Shown in pieces: positions 1 through 6,070 of a DNA stretch of 21,904 bases. The DNA comes from an uncultured Eubacteriales bacterium. Lineage in GTDB: Bacteria; Bacillota_I; Bacilli_A; RF39; UBA660. The translations under genes and the position numbers were made by a program. The stretch spans positions 1 to 21,904 of the forward strand of contig OMQW01000018.1 in assembly GCA_900313345.1 (NCBI GenBank). The letters are read 5' to 3'. The first letter of the stretch is position 1, and the number at the start of each line of letters is the position of its first letter. The notes beneath the pieces are model-generated. The model was not told the DNA's origin. It saw nothing but the letters and a program-made list of their open reading frames with translations, and made no database searches.

Positions 1-447
1 ATGGCTGATAGAATTCTTGGAATGGGTGATGTTGTTTCACTTGTTCAAAAAGCTGAAGATGCTATAGATGAAAAAGAAGCTATGAAAAGTGCTGAAAAAA
101 TGAAAAATGGTAAGTATGATTTAGAGGACTTTTTAAGTACTATGAAAACATTAAAGAAAATGGGACCTTTAGAAGGACTTTTAAAATTAGTTCCTGGAGC
201 TAATAAAATGGGTCTAAATAAAGTTAAAGTTGATCCTAAACAAATGGCTCACGTTGAAGCTATTGTACTTTCAATGACACCTAAAGAAAGAAAAGACCCT
301 AGTATTATAAAAGCTAGTAGAAAAATTCGTATAGCAAAAGGTTCTGCTACATCAGTAGAAGATGTAAATAGATTATTAAAACAATTTGAAGAAATGAAAA
401 AAATGATGAAAGCTTTTTCAAATGGAAACTTTAAGATGCCTTTCTAG
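1..447 (+). CDS. ffh: Signal recognition particle protein Ffh, C-terminal part (5'-truncated by window edge)
   Basis: Ffh is the GTPase of the signal recognition particle. It binds 4.5S RNA and the signal peptides of nascent membrane and secreted proteins and takes the ribosome to the FtsY receptor. The 148 residues seen are the end of the G domain and the methionine-rich M domain. They open with the family stretch ADRILGMGDV and continue with a Met/Lys-rich helical segment containing SMTPKERKDP and, near the end, LLKQFEEMKKMMKAF. The window starts on an ATG, but this methionine is internal in Ffh (family length about 450 residues), so the NG domain lies upstream. The family is recognised with high confidence. 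What follows is a coat-like gene rather than the rpsP-rimM-trmD order common in Bacilli. Confidence 0.95.
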   Translation: MADRILGMGDVVSLVQKAEDAIDEKEAMKSAEKMKNGKYDLEDFLSTMKTLKKMGPLEGLLKLVPGANKMGLNKVKVDPKQMAHVEAIVLSMTPKERKDPSIIKASRKIRIAKGSATSVEDVNRLLKQFEEMKKMMKAFSNGNFKMPF

Positions 448-475
448 GCGTTTATAATAGTTTCTCTTTTTTTTT
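425..475 (+). terminator. Possible imperfect terminator after ffh
   Basis: An outer 6-bp stem (GAAACT 425-430 with AGTTTC 459-464) encloses a GCCT/AGGC inner stem and is followed by a run of nine T. The left arm lies inside the ffh coding end. The hairpin is interrupted, so this is a weak call. Confidence 0.3.
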
Positions 476-478
476 AAT

Positions 479-487
479 CATATTATA
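479..487 (+). promoter_or_regulatory. Candidate SigK-like -10 (CATAnnnTA) before the coat-like gene
   Basis: CATATTATA matches the CATAnnnTA -10 pattern of mother-cell sigma K promoters known in Bacillus. It ends 19 bases before the ATG of a CotD-like gene. No AC dinucleotide sits at the expected -35 spacing, and the match is short in an AT-rich background. Confidence 0.3.
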
Positions 488-506
488 AAATGATTGGAGG
501 ATAAAT

Positions 507-842
507 ATGTTTGAAAGAGATAATATAAATAATACATCTTTTGATTTTAATAACGATTATAATGGAGATAATGGTATAAATTATAATGATATAGATATTA
601 ATATGATGCAAGATGATAATATGTCTATGAATATGAATGGTGCTTATACTAGTCCTTGTGAAAGACCTCAAGAAAGAGTTGTTCATAGAACTATTTATCA
701 TGATGAAATGCATGTATGTCCTATTAGAACACGTATTATTAATCATCATATAATTAGACATTTTTATAGACCTTGTTATTCTTGCTGTGAAGAGAATACT
801 GTTTCTAATATTAATTGCAATTCATGTGAAGATTTTAATTAA
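507..842 (+). CDS. CotD-like spore coat protein
   Basis: This is a small 111-residue protein. Residues 1-45 are rich in Asn, Asp and Met and of low complexity. Residues 50-97 are rich in His, Cys and Arg, with the pattern VVHRTIYHDEMHVCPIRTRI, then NHHIIRHFYRPCYSCCEEN. That second half resembles the CotD family of inner spore coat proteins, which carry similar VH..I..HIxPxxTxxxxHH segments. The start has a good GGAGGA Shine-Dalgarno. The gene stands alone between ffh and a strong terminator. A role in the spore coat is inferred from this similarity and fits the spoVA genes in the same window. The Cys/His content suggests metal binding or disulfide cross-linking, but this is not shown. Confidence 0.7.
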   Translation: MFERDNINNTSFDFNNDYNGDNGINYNDIDINMMQDDNMSMNMNGAYTSPCERPQERVVHRTIYHDEMHVCPIRTRIINHHIIRHFYRPCYSCCEENTVSNINCNSCEDFN

Positions 843-864
843 AATGACTTCGGTCATTTTTTTT
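841..864 (+). terminator. Rho-independent terminator with UUCG loop
   Basis: A perfect 8-bp stem (AAAATGAC 841-848, GTCATTTT 853-860) is closed by a TTCG tetraloop and followed by T residues. It directly follows the coat-like gene, overlapping the last bases of its stop codon. Confidence 0.9.
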
Positions 865-914
865 GTAAATAGAGTGTATAGTATATTGAAGTTATTTTTT
901 AAATATAATAATCT

Positions 915-920
915 TATAAT
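915..920 (+). promoter_or_regulatory. Possible -10 box for rpoZ
   Basis: TATAAT lies 36 bases upstream of the GTG start of rpoZ, within AATCTTATAAT. A TTGAAG hexamer at 886-891 is too far away (23-bp spacer) to serve as a normal -35. The same AATCTTATAAT string recurs at 1180-1190 before recX. Confidence 0.35.
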
Positions 921-956
921 GTAAGATGAAAATGATATAGGAAAGGTGTTGATAGT

Positions 957-1154
957 GTGATATATCCATCAATTGATAAACTTCTAAATATAGTGGATTC
1001 AAAGTATAAACTTATTCATATAGCTGCTCGTAGATCTAAAGAAATGTCTAAGAATAAGAATGAGCAAATGAAAGAAGAAGAATATATTAGTAAAAAGAAT
1101 ATTGGTAGGGCTTTAGAAGAAGTTGAAAATGGTCTACTAACTATTAAAAAGTAA
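957..1154 (+). CDS. rpoZ: DNA-directed RNA polymerase omega subunit
   Basis: The omega subunit helps assemble and stabilise RNA polymerase by clamping the beta' subunit. The 65-residue protein fits the short Gram-positive form. It opens with MIYPSIDKLLNIVDSKYKLI, then AARRSKEMS, and has the conserved C-terminal pattern KKNIGRALEEVENGLLTI. The start is GTG at 957, chosen because GAAAGGTG at 941-948 is correctly spaced and the conserved YPSIDKL follows at once. The gene sits between two terminators, so it is probably a single-gene transcript. In Bacillus rpoZ usually follows gmk; that partner is not in this window. Confidence 0.93.
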   Translation: MIYPSIDKLLNIVDSKYKLIHIAARRSKEMSKNKNEQMKEEEYISKKNIGRALEEVENGLLTIKK

Positions 1155-1172
1155 GCATATGCTTACTTTTTT
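1146..1172 (+). terminator. Terminator overlapping rpoZ stop
   Basis: A long perfect palindrome (AAAAAGTAAGC pairing with GCTTACTTTTT around an ATAT loop) ends in T residues. The rpoZ stop codon (1152-1154) lies within the left arm. The flanking A and T tracts could also make it act on the opposite strand. Confidence 0.88.
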
Positions 1173-1206
1173 ATAATTTAATCTTATAATATATATAGGA
1201 GGATTT

Positions 1207-1941
1207 ATGAAGATAGTTAAATATAGTAAAAAAAGATGTAATATATATAATATAGTTTTAGAAGATAATTCTATAATATCTTTATACGAAGATGTTATTC
1301 TTCATAATAACTTATTAATAACTAAAGAAATAAATGATGGAAATTTTAATAATATTATGGAGGAAAATAAGTTTTATGAATGCTATTATTCTGCCTTAAA
1401 AATTATTAATGCTAGACTTAGAAGTAGTTATGAAGTAGAACTTAAACTTATTAATAAAGATTTTTCAAAAGATATTATTTCTAATGTAATTAACAAGTTA
1501 ATAAATGAGGGTTATATAAATGATTTATTTTTTGCTATTAGTTATGTAAATGAAAGTATTATTACTACTTATCATGGTCCTAAAAGAATTTATAGCGATT
1601 TAAAGAAAAAGAAAGTAAAAGATGATTATATAAATAAAGCTTTAGAGTCTTTTGATAGTAATATAGAGAAAGATAAGATAAATAAAATTATTAATAAATA
1701 TTCTAAATCTAATAGAAGTTCTAGTAATAGTTTACTTAAATTAAAAATTAAAAATAATCTTATTAAGGATGGTTATTCTTCTAATATAATTAACAGTATT
1801 TTAAATGATTTTAGTTTTAATGATGATAATTTAATTAGAGAAAAGGAAAAAGAGAAGGCTATTAAAAAATACTCTTCAAAATATAGTGGCTTTGAACTTG
1901 ATATGAAAGTTAGAGAGTATTTATATAGAAAAGGATTTTAA
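1207..1941 (+). CDS. recX: Regulatory protein RecX
   Basis: RecX binds RecA and RecA filaments and damps recombination and SOS activity. The 244-residue protein has the layout of the long Gram-positive RecX form: an N-terminal beta-rich stretch followed by three-helix repeats. The first repeat contains YSALKIINARLRSSYEVELK and then INKLINEGYINDLFFAISYV. The second contains GPKRIYSDLKKKKV, and the C-terminal one ends with KYSGFELDMKVREYLYRKGF. An AGGAGGA Shine-Dalgarno precedes the ATG. It is convergent with prsA and separated from it only by a shared terminator. recA is not in the window. Confidence 0.88.
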   Translation: MKIVKYSKKRCNIYNIVLEDNSIISLYEDVILHNNLLITKEINDGNFNNIMEENKFYECYYSALKIINARLRSSYEVELKLINKDFSKDIISNVINKLINEGYINDLFFAISYVNESIITTYHGPKRIYSDLKKKKVKDDYINKALESFDSNIEKDKINKIINKYSKSNRSSSNSLLKLKIKNNLIKDGYSSNIINSILNDFSFNDDNLIREKEKEKAIKKYSSKYSGFELDMKVREYLYRKGF

Positions 1942-1969
1942 AAAAAGAAGGCTTGTGCCTTCTTTTTAA
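1942..1969. terminator. Bidirectional terminator between recX and prsA
   Basis: An 11-bp stem (AAAAAGAAGGC 1942-1952, GCCTTCTTTTT 1957-1967) with a TTGT loop is flanked by A on the left and T on the right, so it can end transcription from both sides. The prsA stop codon (complement of 1966-1968) overlaps its edge. Confidence 0.9.
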
Positions 1970-2982
1970 TTATTACTACTTGAGTTTTTAGTTAATCTTT
2001 TTAAATAAGCTTTGTATTGACTATTAATATTACTATCTTTAAATTCTACTTTATTTTTTGTTCGATATCCTTCTAAAGATTCGTAATATAAAGTATTATT
2101 GTTAGATAATTTATCTTCTGCTAAAGTAGTTTTAATTTTATCTTTTACTGATTTTAATTTGGGTTTATTTTTTTCTGCTTTTTTTAGAATTATTTCATAT
2201 CCATATTCTGTCTTAATTGGTTCTTCAGTATATTTACCATTTTCTAGAGCTGCTGCAGCTAAGACAAATGCTTCTTCATAGTTATCATCAGTATTAAAAT
2301 ATCCTAGATCTCCACCGTTGTCTTTTGTTCCTTCATCATCCGAATATTTTTTAGCTAGTTTAGAAAAATCTTCACCATTATTTAATTTTTTAATAATTTC
2401 TTCAGCTTTTTCTTTAGCTTTATTTTCTTTTTCTGATTTTACTTCTTCTGAATCACTATTTTTAGCTTTTGATTTTATTAAAATATGACTGGCTTTTACA
2501 TCACCAATAATTTTACTATTATAATAATTATTAATTTCTGTATCAGTTACTACTTCATCTTTAACATAATCTTTTACTGCTAAGTTTCTTTTGTATTCAA
2601 GTCTTAACATTTCTTTAAATTCAGCTTCACTTGAAATGCCATAATAACTTTTAATAGCACTTAAAAATTCATCATCAGTTTTATAGTTGCTTTTTAAACT
2701 TGTTATTTGATTTTCAACATATGATGTTTCTTTATCATCAGTTTTATATTTAGTATCTAATAACATATGATCAATTTTATCTATTAAGATGTTTAAAGCA
2801 TATGCCTCTTTTAGATCTTTATATAAGTCATTTGCTGTAATTTTTTCTTTTCCTACTTTAACTGCAGTTTCTTCACCATTTTTTAATTTAGCATTGTGAG
2901 TAAAATTTAAAATAACACTTATTATTAAACATACTGTAAGGATGCAAATTATTATGTAAAACTTCTTATTACTTTTTTTCAT
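1966..2982 (-). CDS. prsA: PrsA-like extracellular foldase (parvulin-type peptidyl-prolyl isomerase)
   Basis: PrsA proteins sit on the outer face of the membrane and help secreted proteins fold. From the start chosen here the protein has 338 residues. It has a short basic N-terminus and one hydrophobic segment (about residues 8-27), then a SurA/PrsA-type helical region. A parvulin domain spans about residues 163-266 and contains VKASHILIKSK, FSKLAKKYSDDEGTKDNGGDLGYF and the closing TEYGYEIILKKAEK. A Lys/Glu/Ser-rich insertion follows the first parvulin strand. I place the start at 2982, where GGAGG (2994-2990) precedes the ATG. The longer frame to 3015 would begin upstream of the likely transcription start. 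No convincing lipobox is visible (the nearest is ILTVC), so it is probably anchored by its uncleaved helix rather than as a lipoprotein. Confidence 0.88.
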   Translation of the reverse strand: MKKSNKKFYIIICILTVCLIISVILNFTHNAKLKNGEETAVKVGKEKITANDLYKDLKEAYALNILIDKIDHMLLDTKYKTDDKETSYVENQITSLKSNYKTDDEFLSAIKSYYGISSEAEFKEMLRLEYKRNLAVKDYVKDEVVTDTEINNYYNSKIIGDVKASHILIKSKAKNSDSEEVKSEKENKAKEKAEEIIKKLNNGEDFSKLAKKYSDDEGTKDNGGDLGYFNTDDNYEEAFVLAAAALENGKYTEEPIKTEYGYEIILKKAEKNKPKLKSVKDKIKTTLAEDKLSNNNTLYYESLEGYRTKNKVEFKDSNINSQYKAYLKRLTKNSSSNN

Positions 2983-3005
2983 TTTAAATCCTCCATTCAT
3001 TAAAT

Positions 3006-3035
3006 ATAATATCAAATTTATTATATATTTGTAAA
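3006..3035 (-). promoter_or_regulatory. Vegetative promoter of prsA
   Basis: On the minus strand TTTACA (3035-3030) and TATTAT (3011-3006) are separated by 18 bp. Each hexamer matches the sigma A consensus at five of six positions. The expected transcript start near 2999 lies just upstream of the Shine-Dalgarno for the ATG at 2982. Confidence 0.55.
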
Positions 3036-3064
3036 TAAATTAAGAAATTTTATTAAAAGGTAGC

Positions 3065-3092
3065 ACACATTTTATGCTATTACCATAAAATA
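3065..3092 (+). promoter_or_regulatory. Candidate SigK-like promoter of the miniprotein pair
   Basis: CATAAAATA (3084-3092) fits the CATAnnnTA -10 of sigma K, and an AC dinucleotide at 3065-3066 lies 17 bp upstream, as the sigma K -35 requires. Both elements are short, so chance is possible, but the genes behind it look like sporulation miniproteins. Confidence 0.4.
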
Positions 3093-3122
3093 ATGTGAAT
3101 ACCAAAAAAGGAGGAGTTAAAT

Positions 3123-3203
3123 ATGGGTAACAACATATCAAGTTCTGCAATTGTTTTAGTTCTATTTATTTTATTAGTAATTATACTAGGAGCATATATT
3201 TAA
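3123..3203 (+). CDS. YjcZ-like small hydrophobic protein (26 aa)
   Basis: This 26-residue reading frame starts at an ATG preceded by a strong AAGGAGGAG Shine-Dalgarno. Its protein begins MGNNISSSAIVLVLFILLVI and ends LGAYI. A short polar, Ser-containing head, one transmembrane segment of the VLFILLVI type and a GAxYI tail are the pattern of the YjcZ family of small sporulation proteins. Identity rests on this pattern, a perfect ribosome site and a second similar gene 17 bases downstream. Expression during sporulation in or at a membrane is inferred. It is shorter than most gene-calling cutoffs. Confidence 0.7.
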   Translation: MGNNISSSAIVLVLFILLVIILGAYI

Positions 3204-3220
3204 TATAAGGAGGTTAGAAT

Positions 3221-3334
3221 ATGGCTTGCCAAGAAAACCATGGTAGAGGAGGCTTTGTAATAGTAGTAGTTTTATATATTTTACTTGCTATTATTACTAT
3301 GGGAGCTTCTAATAAAAATAATTTTATGTACTAA
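3221..3334 (+). CDS. Second YjcZ-like small membrane protein (37 aa)
   Basis: This 37-residue frame lies 17 bases after the first miniprotein and has its own AAGGAGG Shine-Dalgarno. The protein has a polar, Gly/Arg-containing head (MACQENHGRGG), one hydrophobic helix (FVIVVVLYILLAIITMGA) and a polar tail with NNF. The VVVLYILL core matches the first miniprotein (VLVLFILL), so the two look like diverged tandem copies of one YjcZ-type family. They are probably cotranscribed from the candidate promoter at 3065-3092. The single cysteine at position 3 is absent from the first copy. Confidence 0.65.
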   Translation: MACQENHGRGGFVIVVVLYILLAIITMGASNKNNFMY

Positions 3335-3360
3335 AAAAGAGTTATCTATTTAGATAACTC
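3333..3360 (-). terminator. Terminator of the minus-strand HIT operon
   Basis: A perfect 10-bp inverted repeat (GAGTTATCTA 3339-3348, TAGATAACTC 3351-3360) is followed on the minus strand by six T. The HIT gene stop codon lies in the stem. On the plus strand the T run is too short for good termination, although the hairpin could still protect the miniprotein transcript. Confidence 0.8.
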
Positions 3361-3741
3361 TTCGTATATTAAATCAACGTTTTTAATATTTTCTTTCTCA
3401 ATTCTTGTTTCCATATTATCATTTTGATATCTTGGAAGTAAGTGAATATGATAATGCTTTACTTCTTGACCATATCCATTATTTTGAATTATGGTTAAAC
3501 CTTCTATGTTAAGTTTTTCTTTTAGCATGGGAGTTATTTTATTATTAATTATATTTTTAAAATAAATTAAATTTTCATCATCTAATTCTGTTATATCTTT
3601 TATGTGCTTTTTAGGAATTAGTAGTAGATGACCATTTGCTACTGGGTTAATATCCATAAATACTTTTATTTTTTCGTCTTCATAAATAGTTTTTGATGGA
3701 ATAGAACCATCTATTATTTTACAAAATACACAATCGTTCAT
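3346..3741 (-). CDS. HIT-family nucleotide-binding hydrolase (HINT type)
   Basis: HIT proteins hydrolyse nucleotide phosphoramidates or related AMP-linked compounds in the cytoplasm. The 131-residue protein shows the whole family layout. A CxxC pair lies at residues 4 and 7 (CVFCKI), followed by GSIPSKTIYEDE. Next comes the conserved FMDINPVANGHLLLIPKKHI region. The catalytic histidine triad HYHIHLLPRY has histidines at 96, 98 and 100. Length matches Bacillus Hit proteins. It follows the gene at 3752-4465 by 10 bases on the same strand, so the two are probably cotranscribed. The physiological substrate cannot be read from the sequence. Confidence 0.93.
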   Translation of the reverse strand: MNDCVFCKIIDGSIPSKTIYEDEKIKVFMDINPVANGHLLLIPKKHIKDITELDDENLIYFKNIINNKITPMLKEKLNIEGLTIIQNNGYGQEVKHYHIHLLPRYQNDNMETRIEKENIKNVDLIYEELSK

Positions 3742-3751
3742 AATTATCTCC

Positions 3752-4465
3752 TTAATTTAAATATTCAATTTTAATGTTTAGTTTATTTAAAGTACTTTGA
3801 TCATTATTTAATATTAATGATTCTATATCAGTACTACTTTTTAATATATCATTATTTATTTTAATATTAATACTTTTATTAATGTTTTCTTTATTATTTA
3901 GTGTTATGTCATAATCTTTTGGCTTTAAATTTAGACTGCTTGTATATAAATAAATATCTTTTAGTTTAGTATTTATATTATTATAATTATCTTCTACTTT
4001 AATAGTATAAATAGGTAAATCATAATAACCACTAATTAATTTGTCTTTAACATATTTTGTACATTCATTTAGTTTTACATTATATTTTATTTTATATGAA
4101 TCATATTTATTTGATTTTATATTTTTATTCTTTAGTTTTTCTATATAAGTATTTAAAGTTTTGCCTTCTAAATAATCTTTTTTATAAGTATCTTTTATTT
4201 TTTTATCTTTTAAATATACTATAAAATATAGATGAATATTTTTTTTATTCATTACTTTTATATAATATTTATTATTATCTTTTCTTATACTACTTTTAAT
4301 AAATTCTTCTTTATAATTTGATTCTAAATATTCATTAAATTTTTTTTCTATTTTAGGTTTTAGTATTATATCTTTTTTTTCATTGATAATTATTAATCCA
4401 AAAGAAAGTATTACAAATAGATATAATAAACCTATTGAAATAGTTAATTTATTTTTATAATTCAT
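3752..4465 (-). CDS. Unknown single-pass membrane protein
   Basis: I do not recognise this 237-residue protein. It has a short basic head, one hydrophobic segment at about residues 7-26 (LTISIGLLYLFVILSFGLII) and then about 210 residues very rich in Lys, Asn, Ile and Tyr. The segments alternate strand-like stretches (KYYIKVMNKKNIHLYFIVYL, YDLPIYTIKVEDNY) with charged turns, suggesting a folded domain outside the membrane. A GGTGAT Shine-Dalgarno precedes the ATG. It is the first gene of a two-gene minus-strand unit with the HIT hydrolase and is divergent from the coiled-coil gene at 4570. No enzymatic motif was found. It is likely lineage-restricted. Confidence 0.7.
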   Translation of the reverse strand: MNYKNKLTISIGLLYLFVILSFGLIIINEKKDIILKPKIEKKFNEYLESNYKEEFIKSSIRKDNNKYYIKVMNKKNIHLYFIVYLKDKKIKDTYKKDYLEGKTLNTYIEKLKNKNIKSNKYDSYKIKYNVKLNECTKYVKDKLISGYYDLPIYTIKVEDNYNNINTKLKDIYLYTSSLNLKPKDYDITLNNKENINKSINIKINNDILKSSTDIESLILNNDQSTLNKLNIKIEYLN

Positions 4466-4480
4466 ATTATCACCAATTAT

Positions 4481-4489
4481 ATTTTAACA
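4481..4489 (-). promoter_or_regulatory. Extended -10 promoter of the minus-strand membrane protein-HIT operon
   Basis: On the minus strand TGTTAAAAT fits the extended -10 pattern TGnTATAAT with one mismatch. It lies 15 bases from the ATG at 4465, giving a very short leader that holds the GGTG ribosome site. The identical string TGTTAAAAT occurs before sufC. Confidence 0.45.
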
Positions 4490-4513
4490 TGATAATATTT
4501 TTTTTAAAATATG

Positions 4514-4542
4514 TTTACTAAAATATAAATCTATGTTAATAT
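4514..4542 (+). promoter_or_regulatory. Candidate promoter of the coiled-coil gene
   Basis: TTTACT (4514-4519) and TAATAT (4537-4542) are 17 bp apart, with a TG one base ahead of the -10. Each hexamer matches consensus at four of six positions. Confidence 0.4.
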
Positions 4543-4569
4543 TTTATATAGAATAAGAGGTGGGCTAGT

Positions 4570-5994
4570 ATGACTAGTAATTTAAAAATAATAAAGGCTA
4601 GAGTAGAGCAAGATAAGTATGCTTCAGTAGAATTAAAAATAATTAAAGCTGATGGAGATAAAATACTTAAAGATTTATATGTAGAAAAAGAGATTAATGA
4701 TGGAGAATTCTATGTTGTTTCTGATAATGTTTTAGTTGCTCTTCATAGAACTTTAAGAAATGGAGAAATAGCTAATTTATCATTAATGGATAGTAATGGT
4801 AATATGCTTACTGAATCTATTTTTTCTAAAATTGAAAATTTTGATTCTTTATTTGTATGTGTTAAGAGTAGTTCTAATATGATTAGTGTTAAGAATAATC
4901 AAAATTTAATGAAGGATGCTCTTAAAGTACAAGAAATTGCTGAAGACTCTAGAAATATTAAGGAGCAAATGAATGAATTTATTACAAAGAATAATAAAGA
5001 TGCTTCTGTTAAATATATATTTGATGATGCTTATAATGAAGCTTCTATTTATAATATAGTTAAAGATGGAGATAATTATAATGTTACTTTAGTTGCTGAT
5101 AAGACTTCATTTGCTGCATTTGATGGAGTTAATCTTTATAGTCATAGTAATATTGTTACTGATGTTACTAAGAGTGAAACTATTGTTTTTCCTACTATAA
5201 AAGAAGCTTCTAATTCTATTACTCATATTGATCCTCCAATAGCTACACCTTCTACAGAAAAAGAAGAAATTAAAGAGGAAGAAAAAGAAGAGACTAAGAA
5301 AGAAGAACATGAAGAAGTTAGTGAAAAGGTTAAACAACCTACTCAAAGTTTCTTTAGAAAGTTTGCTCCTAAGAAATTAGAAGAATCAAAAGAAGAAGCA
5401 AAAGAAATAGTTAAAGAAGAAGATAGTTCTATAAATAATAGAGAAGAAGTTAATAAGACTTTTGATAAATTCTTTGGATTAAGTAATACTGAAGAAGTTA
5501 AAGATAGTTCTAATGAAGTTGATAATAATGATTTAGAAGAAGTTAAGAAAGAAACTAAAGAAGAATCAGAAGAAGTAAATAATGAAAAGACTCAAAGTAC
5601 TTTCGATTTAGGTGAAAATGATGATTTAGATAAACTATCTGAATTAATTACTAAATTAATTAATAAGGGTAAAGAAAGTACAGCTACTATTAATAAATTA
5701 AATAGTGATATTGAAGCTTTAAATATTAAAGTGGAAAAATTAAATATTGAAATTGAAAATAAAACTAAGAAAGTTAATGCTTTAATAAATGATAATCGTA
5801 AATATATGGATGAAAATAGAGCATTAAAAGAAAATATTAGTAAATTGGAAGATGAAAATAATAAATATTTAGAAGAAAATAAGAAACTTAAAGAAGAAGC
5901 TTTAAATGGTAGAAATAAAATAAATGCTGTGATATCTTCAATTGATGAGGTTCTTAATAGTTATGATGAAAAACAACTTGTAAAAAAAGGCTAG
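4570..5994 (+). CDS. Unknown protein: beta-rich head, acidic linker, C-terminal coiled coil
   Basis: I do not recognise this 474-residue protein. Residues 1-220 look folded, with many strand-like segments (SVELKIIKADGDKILKDLYV, YNVTLVADKTSFAAFDGVNL). Residues 225-345 are a Lys/Glu-rich disordered linker. Residues 355-450 form a heptad-patterned coiled coil (INKLNSDIEALNIKVEKLNI and following). The linker contains three spaced aromatic patches: QSFFRKF at 259-265, NKTFDKFF at 295-302 and QSTFDLG at 342-348. There is no signal peptide or transmembrane segment, so it is cytoplasmic. It starts at an ATG after AAGAGGTGGG and is transcribed alone, with its own terminator. A scaffold or tether role is possible from the layout only. 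Confidence 0.75.
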   Translation: MTSNLKIIKARVEQDKYASVELKIIKADGDKILKDLYVEKEINDGEFYVVSDNVLVALHRTLRNGEIANLSLMDSNGNMLTESIFSKIENFDSLFVCVKSSSNMISVKNNQNLMKDALKVQEIAEDSRNIKEQMNEFITKNNKDASVKYIFDDAYNEASIYNIVKDGDNYNVTLVADKTSFAAFDGVNLYSHSNIVTDVTKSETIVFPTIKEASNSITHIDPPIATPSTEKEEIKEEEKEETKKEEHEEVSEKVKQPTQSFFRKFAPKKLEESKEEAKEIVKEEDSSINNREEVNKTFDKFFGLSNTEEVKDSSNEVDNNDLEEVKKETKEESEEVNNEKTQSTFDLGENDDLDKLSELITKLINKGKESTATINKLNSDIEALNIKVEKLNIEIENKTKKVNALINDNRKYMDENRALKENISKLEDENNKYLEENKKLKEEALNGRNKINAVISSIDEVLNSYDEKQLVKKG

Positions 5995-6010
5995 TTAATC
6001 TAGTCTTTTT
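5984..6010 (+). terminator. Terminator after the coiled-coil gene
   Basis: AAAAAGGCTAG (5984-5994) pairs with CTAGTCTTTTT (6000-6010), with one G-T pair, around a TTAAT loop. The TAG stop codon is the end of the left arm. Confidence 0.75.
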
Positions 6011-6032
6011 TCTTTTTATTTTGTATAAATTG

Positions 6033-6041
6033 TGTTAAAAT
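6033..6041 (+). promoter_or_regulatory. Extended -10 promoter of the suf operon
   Basis: TGTTAAAAT matches TGnTATAAT at all but one base and places the transcript start near 6048, leaving a leader of about 23 bases with the GAGGAGGT ribosome site. No good -35 is present, as is usual for extended -10 promoters. No operator for an Fe-S regulator was recognised. Confidence 0.5.
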
Positions 6042-6070
6042 AAAGGTGTTTTATACCGAGGAGGTAAGTT

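Noticed and set aside
483..761. Minus-strand open frame opposite the coat-like gene
   Set aside because: It is a shadow of the plus-strand gene, with Ile/His-rich low-complexity sequence and no ribosome site.
2099..2281. Plus-strand open frame inside prsA
   Set aside because: It lies opposite the conserved parvulin domain and has no family features.
2983..3015. Longer N-terminus for PrsA from 3015
   Set aside because: It overlaps the likely promoter, and the GGAGG site supports the ATG at 2982.
5107..5346. Minus-strand open frame opposite the acidic linker
   Set aside because: Its Phe-rich product is just the complement of the Lys/Glu repeats.
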